This document shows positions 51,559-61,167 of a stretch of 64,000 nt of DNA, piece after piece. The DNA is taken from NCBI GenBank assembly GCA_018136815.1, contig CM030932.1, positions 1,839,284-1,903,283 of the forward strand, written 5' to 3'. A model generated the notes under the pieces. That model was not told where the DNA came from, did not search any database, and saw only the letters and a list, made by a program, of their open reading frames with translations. The position numbers were made by a program, and so were the translations under genes. Positions within the stretch are counted from its first letter, which is position 1. Each line of letters opens with the position of its first letter. The stretch comes from Isochrysis galbana (taxonomy: Eukaryota > Haptophyta > Isochrysidales > Isochrysidaceae).

Positions 51559-53256
51559 ATGTCGCAACTCCTCGCGTGCGCGGCAACGCTCGCCGTCGCA
51601 TTCGCCTCACCGGTGCCCGCGCCCGCGCCCGCTCCCGCATCGGCACGCCACCGCGTGCGCAATGGGCTCGCACAGACCGGCCTCGAGCCCCGCCGTTCAC
51701 CGCGGATGCGAGCGAGGCAGCACCTCCTCCTCGCCTCAGCCGAGCAGCCGACCCTCTCCGCGCCCGAACAGCCTGGCGAGACGGCTGCTCCGCCGCCCAA
51801 GGGTGTGAAAGGATGGTTCGTCCGAAACCGTTCGCTTCTGCTCCTTATCGCCCTCGTCGTCCATAAGTGCACCACCGACGGACTCACCCGCTGGACGCGG
51901 CTGCAGACCTCCTACTCGGGCGCCACCGTGGCCGTCCTCTCGGAGGTCTTTAAATTCCCGCTCATCATCCTCGCCGTGGCTGCTCTCGGCGGTGGGCCGG
52001 GCCAGATACTACCAGTCTTCCGCGAGGCCATCTCGAAGCCGCTTGGCAACTGTTGGATCGCCCTCTGTTACACCTTCAACAATCTGCTGTACTACGATGC
52101 CCTTTCAACGCTCTCCGCGGTCGCATACCAGGTCAGCACTGCGCCCCAAGAGGGACCAACGCCGGAGAGTGCTACCCTCGCGTGTGGGGCCATATACCCG
52201 CTTCGCCGCGTCCGCGTCGACCCACGCAGCTGTCTACGTTGGAGTGGCTGCGCCTCAGCTCTCTGCCGGCGTGCCCACAGGTGCTCTCGCAATCCAAGAC
52301 GGTGTTTACGGCGGGCCTCATGTATGTGCTCGTTGGCAAGCGTCTTCGCATGCGGCAAGTATTCGCCATCGGCATGCTCATCGCCGGCGCCCTCGTCGTG
52401 AATCTCCAGGAGTTAGCGCGAGCCTCGGTATCTGCAGGTGCTTGGTAGCGCCTTCCCCTCGTACTAGAGGGACGCCTCGGGCTCCCCTCGTGCCAGATGG
52501 GCGCCTCGGGCCCTTGTCCCAGCACAGCGGCTCCTAGTGGTCAGCGTATCGGCGGCGGCATCGTCGCGTACGTTGCCTCATCCCCCAGCCAACCCACTTA
52601 CCCGCCGATCTTTGCTGATATGGTCTCGCCCGCTACCCATCCCGTGCAGGCGCTGCGGCTGCCGCCCCTTCGGCCGTCATGTGGGGTGTCTTCCTGGTCC
52701 TCTTCTCCTCATTCATATCGGCGCTACCCAATGTGGCATACGAGAAGGCGAGCCCAGCGCGTGCAGACCACGGGCCATCAGCTGCACGTGTCCCTCGAGT
52801 CACCTCCTGATCCACCCGTTTCAACAGGTTCTGAAGACTGAGGGCGAAAACCAGTTTGTGAACAACGTGCAGGTCACGGTATGGATCATGATATGGATCG
52901 GGCTGGCAAACATTGCCACCTCCCTTCCCCGCACTTCGGCGGCCAGTCTTGCGATTCCAACACTTACGGGAGTGGCTGCCGGACTGCGATCCGCCTTCAA
53001 TGGCTTCACGCCTGCCGTGTGGGGCGTCGTGGGCTTGAAAGCGCTGAACGGTCTTCTCATTCCCGCGACATTCAAGTACGCCGACAACATCCTCTATTCG
53101 TACGCCAAGCCCTCCTCCATAGTGGCCACAACCCTTTTTTCAGCTGCTCTCGCCGGTGTGATGCCGGCGCCCTCGCTGCTTGTGGGCGTGGCCCTCGTCG
53201 TCGCATCCGTGATTCTGTACTCGTCCAAGCCGAAGGAGGAAACAAAAGGAGAATAG
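51559..53256 (+). CDS. Nucleotide-sugar transporter family protein, 4 exons, plastid-type leader
   Basis: Exons 51559-52131, 52281-52437, 52650-52747, 52828-53256, giving 418 residues. Introns 1 and 2 are GT-AG; intron 3 (80 bp) is best read as GC-AG (AAG|GCGAGC...AACAG). The frame is consistent throughout. The N-terminus is a hydrophobic signal (MSQLLACAATLAVAFASP). Its AVA-FASP site resembles the ASAFAP motif used for red-lineage plastid import, and an Arg/Ala/Ser-rich stretch follows. From residue 80 the sequence shows about ten membrane segments with family signatures: LTRWTRLQTSYSGATVAVLSEVFKF, NNLLYYDALSTLSAVAYQ, QSKTVFTAGLMYVLVGKRL, SALPNVAYEK and the final YSYAKPSSIV. The family (CMP-sialic acid/UDP-sugar type) exchanges nucleotide sugars across Golgi or ER membranes. 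The leader raises a plastid-envelope alternative. Confidence 0.82.
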
Positions 53257-54214
53257 GCCCGCCCCTTATCGCCATGCTGTGGGGGGCGTAGCAACCGTCT
53301 GCATCAGTTACGTGTGCCTCACTTGGAGGCTCTGCAGCATAGGCAGTCACCTCCAGGCCGAGGAGTTGGAATGTTCGCGTGAGCTAGTACGGCTTAAGCA
53401 CGACTTTGGTGCCATGTGGAGTTTGACGCCAACCTCGAGGCATTCGTGGCTTTGTCTAAATCACCTCGAGAGGCTGTAAGCTCAAATGATTGAAGAGCGG
53501 CGAGAGATCGCCCCGGGCTCATCAAGCATTGAGCACCTCTGCCCCCGCTAGCCGCTCTCTCGTCACCCCTCCCCGCACCACCTTGGAAAATGGGGACGAC
53601 GGCGAGTCCGGTCGACTCGCCTGCCCCCACTCCCATGCGGGTGCTGGGGCCCGACCGAGGCACCATGCGCCCCCTGCCTGCACCTAGCGCACCCCGGCCA
53701 AGCTTCGACGCCTAGTTCATGGCGCGCCCTCACTAAATGCTTCGCATACGGGGGTGAGTGTCACACTTTCATTTCAACCGATAATCGGGTGAGGCATTCT
53801 CCTTCTGTCACTTTGTGGCTTGTGGGTGTTGCATGTGTGTGTGTTTTGACCCTGCCCGACGCGCAATGCGTAGCAAGCACAATGCTTTCGCGAACGAAAG
53901 GCGATGATAAAAATTGCAAAAGGCGCACCAAAAGAAGCGCACACTTGGGACTTTGACTTGGCGCGGCATGCTGTGCAGGCTGGCTTGCGGGGCTCCGGAC
54001 GTACGAGAGCATGCTGCTTGAATGCGCTAACTATGCCGAGGGCAGCACAAGCACATGGCGCCCTCACGTCGGCCCCGCGCCGCTGCGCACAGGCGGCCCG
54101 CGCCACCACCCTCTCTCTGGGCCATCAAGCACGGCCCCCCATTCCTCCGCAGGGGAATGGGTGTGGCACCATTGTACCCAGCACCTTTCGGTGCTCTAGA
54201 AAAGAAGACGTTCA
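53257..54214. other. Intergenic, no supported gene
   Basis: Holds the 3' region of the transporter gene and DNA without recognisable domains. Short frames on both strands have no conserved features. Confidence 0.4.
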
Positions 54215-54350
54215 ACAGGCCTGCCATGAACCCGCACTTTGAACTAGGCTCTTGGCTCTTGGTGTGCACCAGAGCCGGACCCCGGAAACCGAAGAGTCCG
54301 AAGAAAAGGGAATGAAGGGGGGAAAGGGAAAGGGAGGTAGTGAAGGGAGG
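54215..54350 (+). mobile_element. LINE 3'-end fragment
   Basis: From CAACAGGCCTGCCATGAACC through CCGGACCCCGGAAACCG to a GAATGAAGGGGGGAAAGGG tail. This matches, in opposite orientation, the 3' end of the LINE piece at 40975-41095. Confidence 0.6.
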
Positions 54351-54791
54351 GGAGATAAGGGCGATGTCGTAGCCGTGACAGGGAACCTAGACCAAGTCGC
54401 GTTCCGTCAAAAGAGGGCCAGGTGATAGTTTTGTTTTCCACTTAGTGCTAGTACAGGCGCAAGGACGCGGCGCGCAGCGCGCGCACCATTCGATTTATCG
54501 AGTGAGGTAATCACCGTTTTGGCTTGCTTTCTTTTTCCGGTAGGAATGTCTAAACAATTCCTCTGATGAGTATTATTATTACAAAGATGAGCACAAAGCT
54601 AATCATGATACCCATGGGTACAATGCCGAATACCCAATGGTACCACGGCATGTCGCGTCTTTCCTACAAGAGGTGATTTTTGTTTTTCACAGACAAGGAC
54701 ACGGCGCGTGCGCATAGCAACTCCCAGTTACGCAGACTGAGTTTTCATTTTCTTCGTCTTTTTCTCACACCCCTCCTCCTCGATCCTATTG
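54351..54791. other. Non-coding
   Basis: No gene recognised apart from the 3' region of the small gene that follows on the minus strand. An alternative C-terminal frame of that gene ends at 54728. Confidence 0.4.
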
Positions 54792-55441
54792 TCAGTGTCG
54801 TTCTCCTGGCAGACGATGTCGCTTGGCTGATCTTGGATGGCGAGGTCCGTGATGCGTGAGAGGACGGACGGCCTTCCGGTTCTCCATGTAGAGTTTGCCA
54901 GCTGCTCGGCGCACTTGCACCATGGGATTCGTTTCAGCGTCAGCGTACGCGACCGCCATGATGTATTCCATGCAGAGGTACGCGACGGCGGCCTCGTCTC
55001 CAAAGGTCGTTTGCCTTCATTTGGTACCCCTCGTTTCCAAATACGCGATGCGGGGCCACCACGAGGGAGTCCCAATCCTAGACTGGAAGAAACCGGAGGG
55101 AAAGGAGACCAAATGAAGGCAAGCCGCCTAATGTATTTGGTCTTTGGGATCTTGTCGTACTCGTCGGAGTAGTCGCCGACGAGCATGAGCTTTGCCTTGC
55201 ACCAACGGCCCATGTATGGCTCGATGAGTGCCCACATCGACGGGTAGCGTTCCTTGGCCAAATCCACGCGGAAGTCTCCACATCCACGGCCCATGCCGGA
55301 GGCTGTGACGAGCAGCATCGCCAGGATGGCACCGCTCATGCCCTCCTCCATGTGTTCGCAGAACCTGAAGGTTGGGCTCCGGATCTCCTCGTAGGTGCGG
55401 TGACCGAGTCGCTTGGCGATGAAGACAAAGTACTGGCCCAT
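54792..55441 (-). CDS. Small MGQYF-start protein of unknown function, 2 exons
   Basis: Deduced exons 55441-55110 and 55014-54792, giving 184 residues. The protein starts MGQYFVFIAKRLGHRTYEE. It has a Gly-rich middle (EGMSGAILAMLLV, GRGCGDF), then MGRWCKAKLMLVGDYSDEYDKIP, and after the intron GDEAAVAYLCMEYIMAVAYAD. The beginning (MGQY), the GRW...LVGDY block and overall size recall a widespread bacterial/phage family of unknown function; I make that link from memory of motifs only. Removing the 95 bp intron (GT-AG, 55015-55109) restores the frame. The C-terminal 25 residues look unlike the rest. The neighbouring frame encodes an acidic/basic tail to 54728, so the end may be misread or frameshifted. 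Upstream (55442-55792) an open frame with CRFC-type motifs may hold another exon. Confidence 0.55.
55004..55129. mobile_element. Introner-like element with terminal inverted repeats
   Basis: 126 bp. The left end AGGTCGTTTGCCTTCATTTG and the reverse complement of the right end AGGCGGCTTGCCTTCATTTG match at 17 of 20 positions, and the match continues for about two more bases. On the minus strand the element supplies both splice sites: the donor TTTG|GTCTCC in one inverted repeat and the acceptor AATGAAG|GC in the other. Related ends occur near 34500-34610 and at 60223-60252. Confidence 0.65.
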
Positions 55442-55854
55442 GTCGAAGGAGCGAGGAGGGTTGTGGAGGAGGAAGAGGAGAGTGAAGCAGGGGACTGGGA
55501 GGAGGACCCTGGAGTTTCGCCAGATGCGTGTGGATCGGTCCCCCCGCGGGGACGCCGTGCGTGTGTATGGAAGTTTCCGCACGCCGTCACGGATGCGCAT
55601 AAAGGGTTTTGGCAGGCGCACGCCGTGCGCATGATGAGTGGCAATCACATGCGTGGTCGAGATTTCGCCAGATGCGTGTGCGTCGTGCTTGGTCAGCTCG
55701 TTCTTGGCCAAAAAGCAGAAGCGGCACTCACGCTTCGTCACAGGGACGTGGCGGCTCGGGCGCGCATCCTCCGGTTCTTCCTCCGGATACACGGAGCCTT
55801 AACCGTCCGACACCGAACACAAGGAGCAATACACACAACAGCCGGTAGCCCAAT

Positions 55855-56065
55855 GGCACAGGAGGAAGGCGGGAAAAAGGCCATCGAGAACCGGGAACCG
55901 GAACACACCGTCTGCCACTGGAAACCCACTGCACCCAACCCCTAGGTAGAGCACGAGGGGACGAGCCGCAAGGCAAGTGAAGGGGGGGGAAGGGAAGCGG
56001 GCGAGGCTGCATAGATGCTGTGCAAGGTCGCGCGCGCGACGAGAATATTTAGAATTGTTTTTTTT
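55855..56065 (+). repeat. Retroelement 3'-tail repeat R2, copy 3
   Basis: GGCACAGGAGGAAGGCGGG, GTAGAGCACGAGGGGAC, GCCGCAAGGC, GCGGGCGAGGC, and an end at GAGAATATTTAGAATTG. Followed by CTTCTTCC repeats (56065-56110). Confidence 0.6.
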
Positions 56066-56139
56066 TTCGCTTCTTCCTCCGCTTCTTCCACCGCTTCTTC
56101 CTCCGCTTCTTCTGGCTGAGGCGGAACTTCCGCTTCCGC

Positions 56140-56625
56140 TCCGCGACAGGGCAGGCCAGGGCCTAGCCCCAGCCTCCTCTGCCCTCTGCCCCTTGAGCTG
56201 GCCACCAGGAGCCTCCAAGGATCGCCAGCAGGCAACTGCAGGCCTGTCGCAGGCGCGCCATCGCGCGTGCCTGCAGGAGAGGGGAGAGAGCGCGCGGAGA
56301 AGGGGGTGGGCGGAGCGAGAGCTCCGCTCACCGAAAAATAGGTAAGTCCCGCACCTGTTTACAGGATAAGTCGGGTCTGAGGCCGCCACCAGCCCCAGCC
56401 CGGTAGGCAGAGGAGGAAGGGGGGAACGGATCACCGGGGGGGGGCGCGGGCCACCGGACCATATCTAAGCCCTTCACCCCTATCCCCCTAGTAGTGCACG
56501 GGGGGAGCCGCCTGATGGCGGGGGGGGGAAGGGCCGGGGGAGTGGGGGTGTAGAAAGTATGCTACGTGTAGGTAGTGGTTCCATTCGCCGCGAGTGCGGT
56601 AAGAATATTATGAAGTTTTCGAACA
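56140..56625 (+). repeat. 3' two-thirds of repeat R1
   Basis: Parallels 23018-23500: CAGCCCCAGCCTCCTCTGCC, GCGCGCCATCGCGCGTGCC, CACCGAAAAATAGGTAAGTC, the CACCGGACCATATCTAAGCC segment, and the TAGTGCACGGGGGGAG tail. It ends near AAGAATATTATGAAG. Confidence 0.75.
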
Positions 56626-56866
56626 TCACAGGGAGCGCCCCCGCATACCCTCTCCTTGTCCCGCTTATTTGCCCGAAACACGCATGATGGGCACTCCCAT
56701 TCCATCACTCCAACCATCCTCCGTGTTGGCCAAGACTAGAAGGCCAAAGTGTATCACTGTGTGTTGGAGATGCCGCGGCAGCACCACCGACATTGCCCGT
56801 GATCATCACAGTCTTTCCCTGTCGACGTGTTGAAAGCAGTGGGTCCTTGCTCAACTCGCTGCAAGT

Positions 56867-58408
56867 TTAGCATCGGGGAATCCAAGCCGCTTCAGTGGAG
56901 CCACTTGTGCATTGATACAACTCACGCCAAAAGCCGGCCAGCCTTTCCGCCGGCACAGCCTCAGCCACCACTTCCTCAACTAGATCAGCCAGTAACGTCG
57001 CCATATCACGTCCATCTAGGCGACTGCTGCTCGTGACAATCGCCACCAGCCGCAACAGGTAAGCCTCCCAAGCGGCGCGTGCCTCACCCACGAGAGCCGC
57101 GTGGTTCTGCACTGCCTCGCAAATACGTGGTGGAAGTAGCTCGGTCTGGTCTGAAGACGTACGAGCGTGGGGATCAATGAGCTCCCCATCGTCCACGAGC
57201 CACTGGTAGCGTGAACAGTGGACGACGGACCCCAAAGCAGCGCGCGAGCCAAGAGCGCCCAAGGACAGCTCGTCCACAAACCAGGCTGCCACAGCCTCAC
57301 GGTCGCCATCAACCACTTGTTCCTCGGAGGACGCAACTGGTCTCGCGCTACCGTCCGCAGCGGCGTTCGCCTGTAGCTGTCGTAGCCATCTAAGTGGTCC
57401 TTTGGCAGCGTCGCTACCGTCGACCTCCACAGAACCGGCGCGGCTCGACCACGGCCTCTTCACGCGCTTCAGATCCTTCAAGACCCGTTCGGGGGCGCTT
57501 TCGCAGTGCCCCACAATCCCCACGGAGGGCAGTTCGGCCACCGTCTCCACTATCCACATGGGTGGAATGTAGAGCAATTCGCCCGAGGTCAACGTGACCT
57601 CCATTGCCTGCGCAGCCGCCAGAGCCTTCGTTGGAGCCTCGCCAAGCGATGAGCGACACCAGCCGCTGGACGGATGTAAGTGGGGGAAAATGCGGAGTCC
57701 ATTCGCTTGGTCAGGTGGGAGCAGCGTGAACTTCTTTGCGCCGTCTGAGAGCGTGACCACGGTATGTCCGGCGTTGTAATGGCAAGGGGTCACAGAGCCC
57801 TCACGCTCAAGATCGAGCGTGACAGACGAAGAAGACGGGTAAATGGCCACAATCTCACTCTCAAGGTAGTTGAGAGACTCCCGCATGTGCAGAGGCAAGT
57901 CCACAGAGACTTCCCTGGAGTACTGGTGGCGTGTCATCGAGGCACGGGCGAAGAAGTTTCGAGCCGTCATGTTCACCTCCTTGTAAATGTGGCGAGGGGT
58001 CACCTTTCCCCTCACATTGGCGAGATACCGACTGGCGTCAAACGTGGGCCCAAAGACGCCATCCTGGCTCACCTTCACTCCCGTGAGGTTGCCCATCTCT
58101 GTAGCAATGATCGACGTGTCCCACGCGGGGAGGCCGAGCGGGTGTTGGAGGACAAATGGCTCAAAGTGACCGGCGCCAAGTGTCTTCGAGAAGCGCATCG
58201 CCGTCGGACGGCGTGACACCTTTCTCACAGCGGCAGACGGGCGGAGGATGCCCAACCGCCACGCGCCCAGCAGGCAGAGCATGCTGAGTATCTGGACGCT
58301 GAAGCGGCGAGCAGTGGTGCGGCCTAGGAGCTTCTCTGCCTCAACGATCGGCTCGCTCGCTCTAACGCCCTCCTGCTTGCGCGCCTGCTTCTTGGCCGAC
58401 TTTGCCAT
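56867..58408 (-). CDS. JmjC/cupin-like protein with degenerate iron site
   Basis: ATG 58408 to TAA 56867, 513 residues, single exon. Residues 36-54 form a hydrophobic segment (signal anchor). The region 185-305 has the fold signature of JmjC/cupin_8 2-oxoglutarate oxygenases: SVTLDLEREGSVTPCHYNAGHTVVTL in pieces, a DGAKKFTLLPP strand and GELLYIPPMWIVETV. In active enzymes the metal is held by HxD and a distal His. Here the first pair is H210-Y-N212, and the expected distal His after IPP-W is replaced (WIVETV). The protein may be a pseudo-enzyme or bind metal differently. The C-terminal 200 residues are helical and unassigned. The upstream frame (to 58651) overlaps a tandem repeat and is not counted as coding. 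Confidence 0.7.
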   Translation of the reverse strand: MAKSAKKQARKQEGVRASEPIVEAEKLLGRTTARRFSVQILSMLCLLGAWRLGILRPSAAVRKVSRRPTAMRFSKTLGAGHFEPFVLQHPLGLPAWDTSIIATEMGNLTGVKVSQDGVFGPTFDASRYLANVRGKVTPRHIYKEVNMTARNFFARASMTRHQYSREVSVDLPLHMRESLNYLESEIVAIYPSSSSVTLDLEREGSVTPCHYNAGHTVVTLSDGAKKFTLLPPDQANGLRIFPHLHPSSGWCRSSLGEAPTKALAAAQAMEVTLTSGELLYIPPMWIVETVAELPSVGIVGHCESAPERVLKDLKRVKRPWSSRAGSVEVDGSDAAKGPLRWLRQLQANAAADGSARPVASSEEQVVDGDREAVAAWFVDELSLGALGSRAALGSVVHCSRYQWLVDDGELIDPHARTSSDQTELLPPRICEAVQNHAALVGEARAAWEAYLLRLVAIVTSSSRLDGRDMATLLADLVEEVVAEAVPAERLAGFWRELYQCTSGSTEAAWIPRC

Positions 58409-58519
58409 GTGGGAGACGACGGTCGGGGACCGCTGGCGCCAAGCGCGACCCCCGGGCGAGTGGCCTCCAGAGGAACAAAACGGTGAGGACAAAAATACTC
58501 CTACTCCTACTTCACAGGA

Positions 58520-59010
58520 GAGCCATTCTGTCCGAGTGGGTGAACGTGAAAGCGCCGGCAGCGCGCCCGGTCGTGTTCGAAAGCCGGGCACTCCGGCTCG
58601 TTCGGCCCGTAGACTTAACGTTGTTGTCGTCCCACTCACGGCGAACTTCAACGCGATGCGCGCGGGCGGCTGGGCGATTGGCGTGACTGCTAGGGCGGCA
58701 CTTCTTGATGTGGTGCCTGGCGAGCCATTCTGTCCGAGTGGGTGAACGTGAAAGCGCCGGCAGCGCGCCCGGTCGTGTTCGAAAGCCGGGCACTCCGGCT
58801 CGTTCGGCCCGTAGACTTAACGTTGTTGTCGTCCCACTCACGGCGAACTTCAACGCGATGCGCGCGGGCGGCTGGGCGATTGGCGTGACTGCTAGGGCGG
58901 CACTTCTTGATGTGTTGCCTGGCGAGCCATTCTGTCCGAGTGGGTGAACGTGAAAGCGCCGGCAGCGCGAAGCGCGCCCGGTCGTGTTCGAAAGTCGGGC
59001 ACTCCGGCCC
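58520..59010. repeat. 202 bp tandem repeat, two full copies and one partial
   Basis: Units start at 58520, 58722 and 58924, each with GAGCCATTCTGTCCGAGTGG, exactly 202 bases apart. Copies 1 and 2 are nearly identical; the third ends near 59010 and has a small AAGCGC insertion. It lies just upstream of the JmjC-like gene. Confidence 0.92.
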
Positions 59011-59989
59011 TAGATGGGAAAAACAGTGGGGCGGGGTCCAAAAACAGTAAAAACAGTCTGTTTTTGGCCTTCATAGAAAAACAGACAAGAACAGTCCCAA
59101 AAATAGTACCGGGGGGGGGCTCTCTAACGAATTCTTGCCGGGCGAGGGCGCTCGGTCGGGTGCGCGCTCTCTCTCTCCCCCTCGCTCTCACTCTCCCTTC
59201 TCCCTCTCTCGCTCCCCCCCTCTCGCGCTCTCTCCCCTTCGCTCTCGCTCTCTCCTTCGCGCTCCTTCGCTCTCCCCCGCTCTCCCTTGCTCTCCCTTGC
59301 TCTCCCTCTCGCTCCCCCCACCTCCCTCTCTCTCGCTGCCTCTCTCTCGCTGCCTCGCTGCCTCGCTCTCTTGCTCTCGCTCCTGCGCTCTTGCTCCCGC
59401 GCTCGCTCTCCCCTCTCTCGCTTTCCCCTTTCTCGCTTTCCCCTCTCTCTCTCGCTCTCCCTCCCTCTCTCTCCCCCGGCGCGCGCGGGCGGGCTGGCCG
59501 GCCCCTCCCTCATGTATGTACGTGAAACAAAGGGCGCTGGGTGGGGCTGCTGACTGCTGAGCGATGGCAATGTCAGCTGCTACGCTAGGTGTAAAACTCC
59601 GATTGTACCATCCAACACAAGGAAGAAGAAGGGCGCCGCCCGACACCCCAACACCAACACTCTAAGCTAACACATTCGACACCCGGAAACCGCCGCCCAT
59701 TGGGCTAGCAGCACAGCTGCACCCCCTCAAGAAGCCGAAGAAGCTTCTTCGTATTTGTCTGGTAGGGCGTTGTGCACGGGGATGATCCAGGCGTGGGGTC
59801 CCCAATAGGCCCCTTCCGCCTTACGTTCCAGCGAGGCTTCAAGCTTCTGTTGTGTTGCTGGTTTGGGTTGGGTTGGTGGCTGTGAAGATGGAGATGCTCT
59901 CCTTGGCCACTTGCGCGCCGTTTGTATGCTGCTTGGCCTTCGTGTACCCCGCGTGGCTGGAGTCTGGTGGGTGTATGGTGTTCCCTCTG
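59011..59989. other. Intergenic with CT microsatellite, no gene
   Basis: 59165-59480 is a C/T repeat (CTCTCGCTCTC and variants) that creates long false frames on both strands. The AAAACAG repeats at 59025-59100 and the remainder show no recognisable gene. Confidence 0.6.
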
Positions 59990-60225
59990 CCAATTCTTTA
60001 CGGGTAGAGCGTGAGCGCGCGTGACGGAGGGGGGGGGAGGGGGGGAGAATCGCACCATTTCCTGGCTAAGATTTTCGTGGCGGCAGGTGGCCCCCCCTGA
60101 AGGTTTTTTATTGGGCCTCGCGCCACGGTCAAAAAATGCAGCCCAACCCTTACTAGTAGTTAAAAAGCCCCTGTTTGACCGCCCTACCAGTAGTTAAAAA
60201 GCCCCTGTTTGACCGCCCTATACCA
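59990..60225 (+). repeat. Dispersed repeat R3, copy 2, with duplicated end
   Basis: Matches 25313-25510 from TTCTTTACGGGTAGAGCG to the GTTTGACCGCCCTA end. The last 35 bases (AGTTAAAAAGCCCCTGTTTG...) are duplicated in tandem. Immediately followed by one end of the inverted-repeat element family (60223-60252). Confidence 0.75.
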
Positions 60226-60252
60226 AATGAAGGCAAACGACCTAGAGGCTGG

Positions 60253-60826
60253 CAGCAGATGCCAGCGGGGGCGAGGTGGAGCTAGGGCGCAGGCGACGCC
60301 GTGCGATCGCGCAGGGCTCTGTACTGCCTGTCCGGGGGTAACTGTGCCCGGGGAGCGCAGGCGCGCGTCGCACAGCGCGACCTGTGGTGCACTTTATTTG
60401 TGGTCGACGTCAATTTCGCACGAGCGCGAAAACGTTGTGTTGAATGGCGTCGAAAATGTGCATATTTCTTATAAGATTCTGCCTAATATACCCATTTCCA
60501 GTGTAACACCCTAAAAATCGCGTGATGAAACCTCAATCTTGATCTTGACTTGGTGAATTTTCACCGTTAGAAGTTAAAAGGCGTGTTTGACCGCCCTAGA
60601 TCTAGGGTTGCCCCCCAGTCCAAGTAGCGAGGAGCGGAGAGAGGAGCCCATAGAGATTAAAAAGTCGTCCGCGCGATCTGGCTGGCTCGGCCCCCCCCGC
60701 CCCCCCGGCCGAAGGATTTGACCGGAGCACACGCCCAATTGCAATCTCGCGGCTCCTCCCCACCCCCCGCGCGCGGGCCCTCGGCGCTCCTCCCCCCGCC
60801 CCCCTCTCCCCCCCCCCTCTCTCCCT

Positions 60827-60879
<53 letters not shown>

Positions 60880-61167
60880 TCCCCCCCCCCACTCCCCTCT
60901 CTCTCTTCCCTTCCTTTCTCTCCTCCTCTCCCCCTCGACTTCCCTCACCTTTCGTCTCTCTTCTCTGCATTTCTTTCCTTCTCTCGCAGCGGTTCCCTCA
61001 CCTATCGCCGCACGACCCTCGTGCCCTCCTCTTCTTCTCCCCCCCCCCCCCCCCCCCCACTTTCTTCTCTTCCCGGCCCGGCTTTCATCTCCCTTCGGGT
61101 GGAAGAGCTCCCCCTCCCCCGCCGCAGATTCCTCATCCTCTCCTCTTTCTCCCCTCTCACTCCACTC
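60253..61167. other. Upstream region of psbM with CT microsatellite
   Basis: No gene. 60824-60960 is a CT/C repeat and 61041-61058 a C run. The pyrimidine-rich leader just before 61168 may be the 5' UTR of psbM. Confidence 0.5.

Noticed and set aside
51046-51887. Long minus-strand Ser/Leu/Pro frames opposite the GA repeat
   Set aside because: They are mirror translations of the microsatellite.
50953-52401. A 482-residue plus-strand frame starting upstream of the transporter
   Set aside because: Its first 200 codons are a translated GA microsatellite and its end reads through intron 1 out of frame; the real gene starts at 51559.
54728-55792. One uninterrupted 354-residue protein instead of a spliced gene
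   Set aside because: It reads through the inverted-repeat element and then leaves the frame that encodes GDEAAVAYLCMEYI; splicing restores that frame.
58409-58651. N-terminal extension of the JmjC-like frame by 81 residues
   Set aside because: It overlaps the 202 bp tandem repeat and reproduces its translation; the ATG at 58408 gives a natural start before the hydrophobic anchor.
59124-59646. Frames rich in Arg/Glu or Leu/Ser across 59165-59480
   Set aside because: CT microsatellite with no conserved features on either strand.
60718-61167. N-terminal extension of the psbM frame by 150 residues
   Set aside because: It is translated CT microsatellite; the ATG at 61168 starts a textbook signal peptide.
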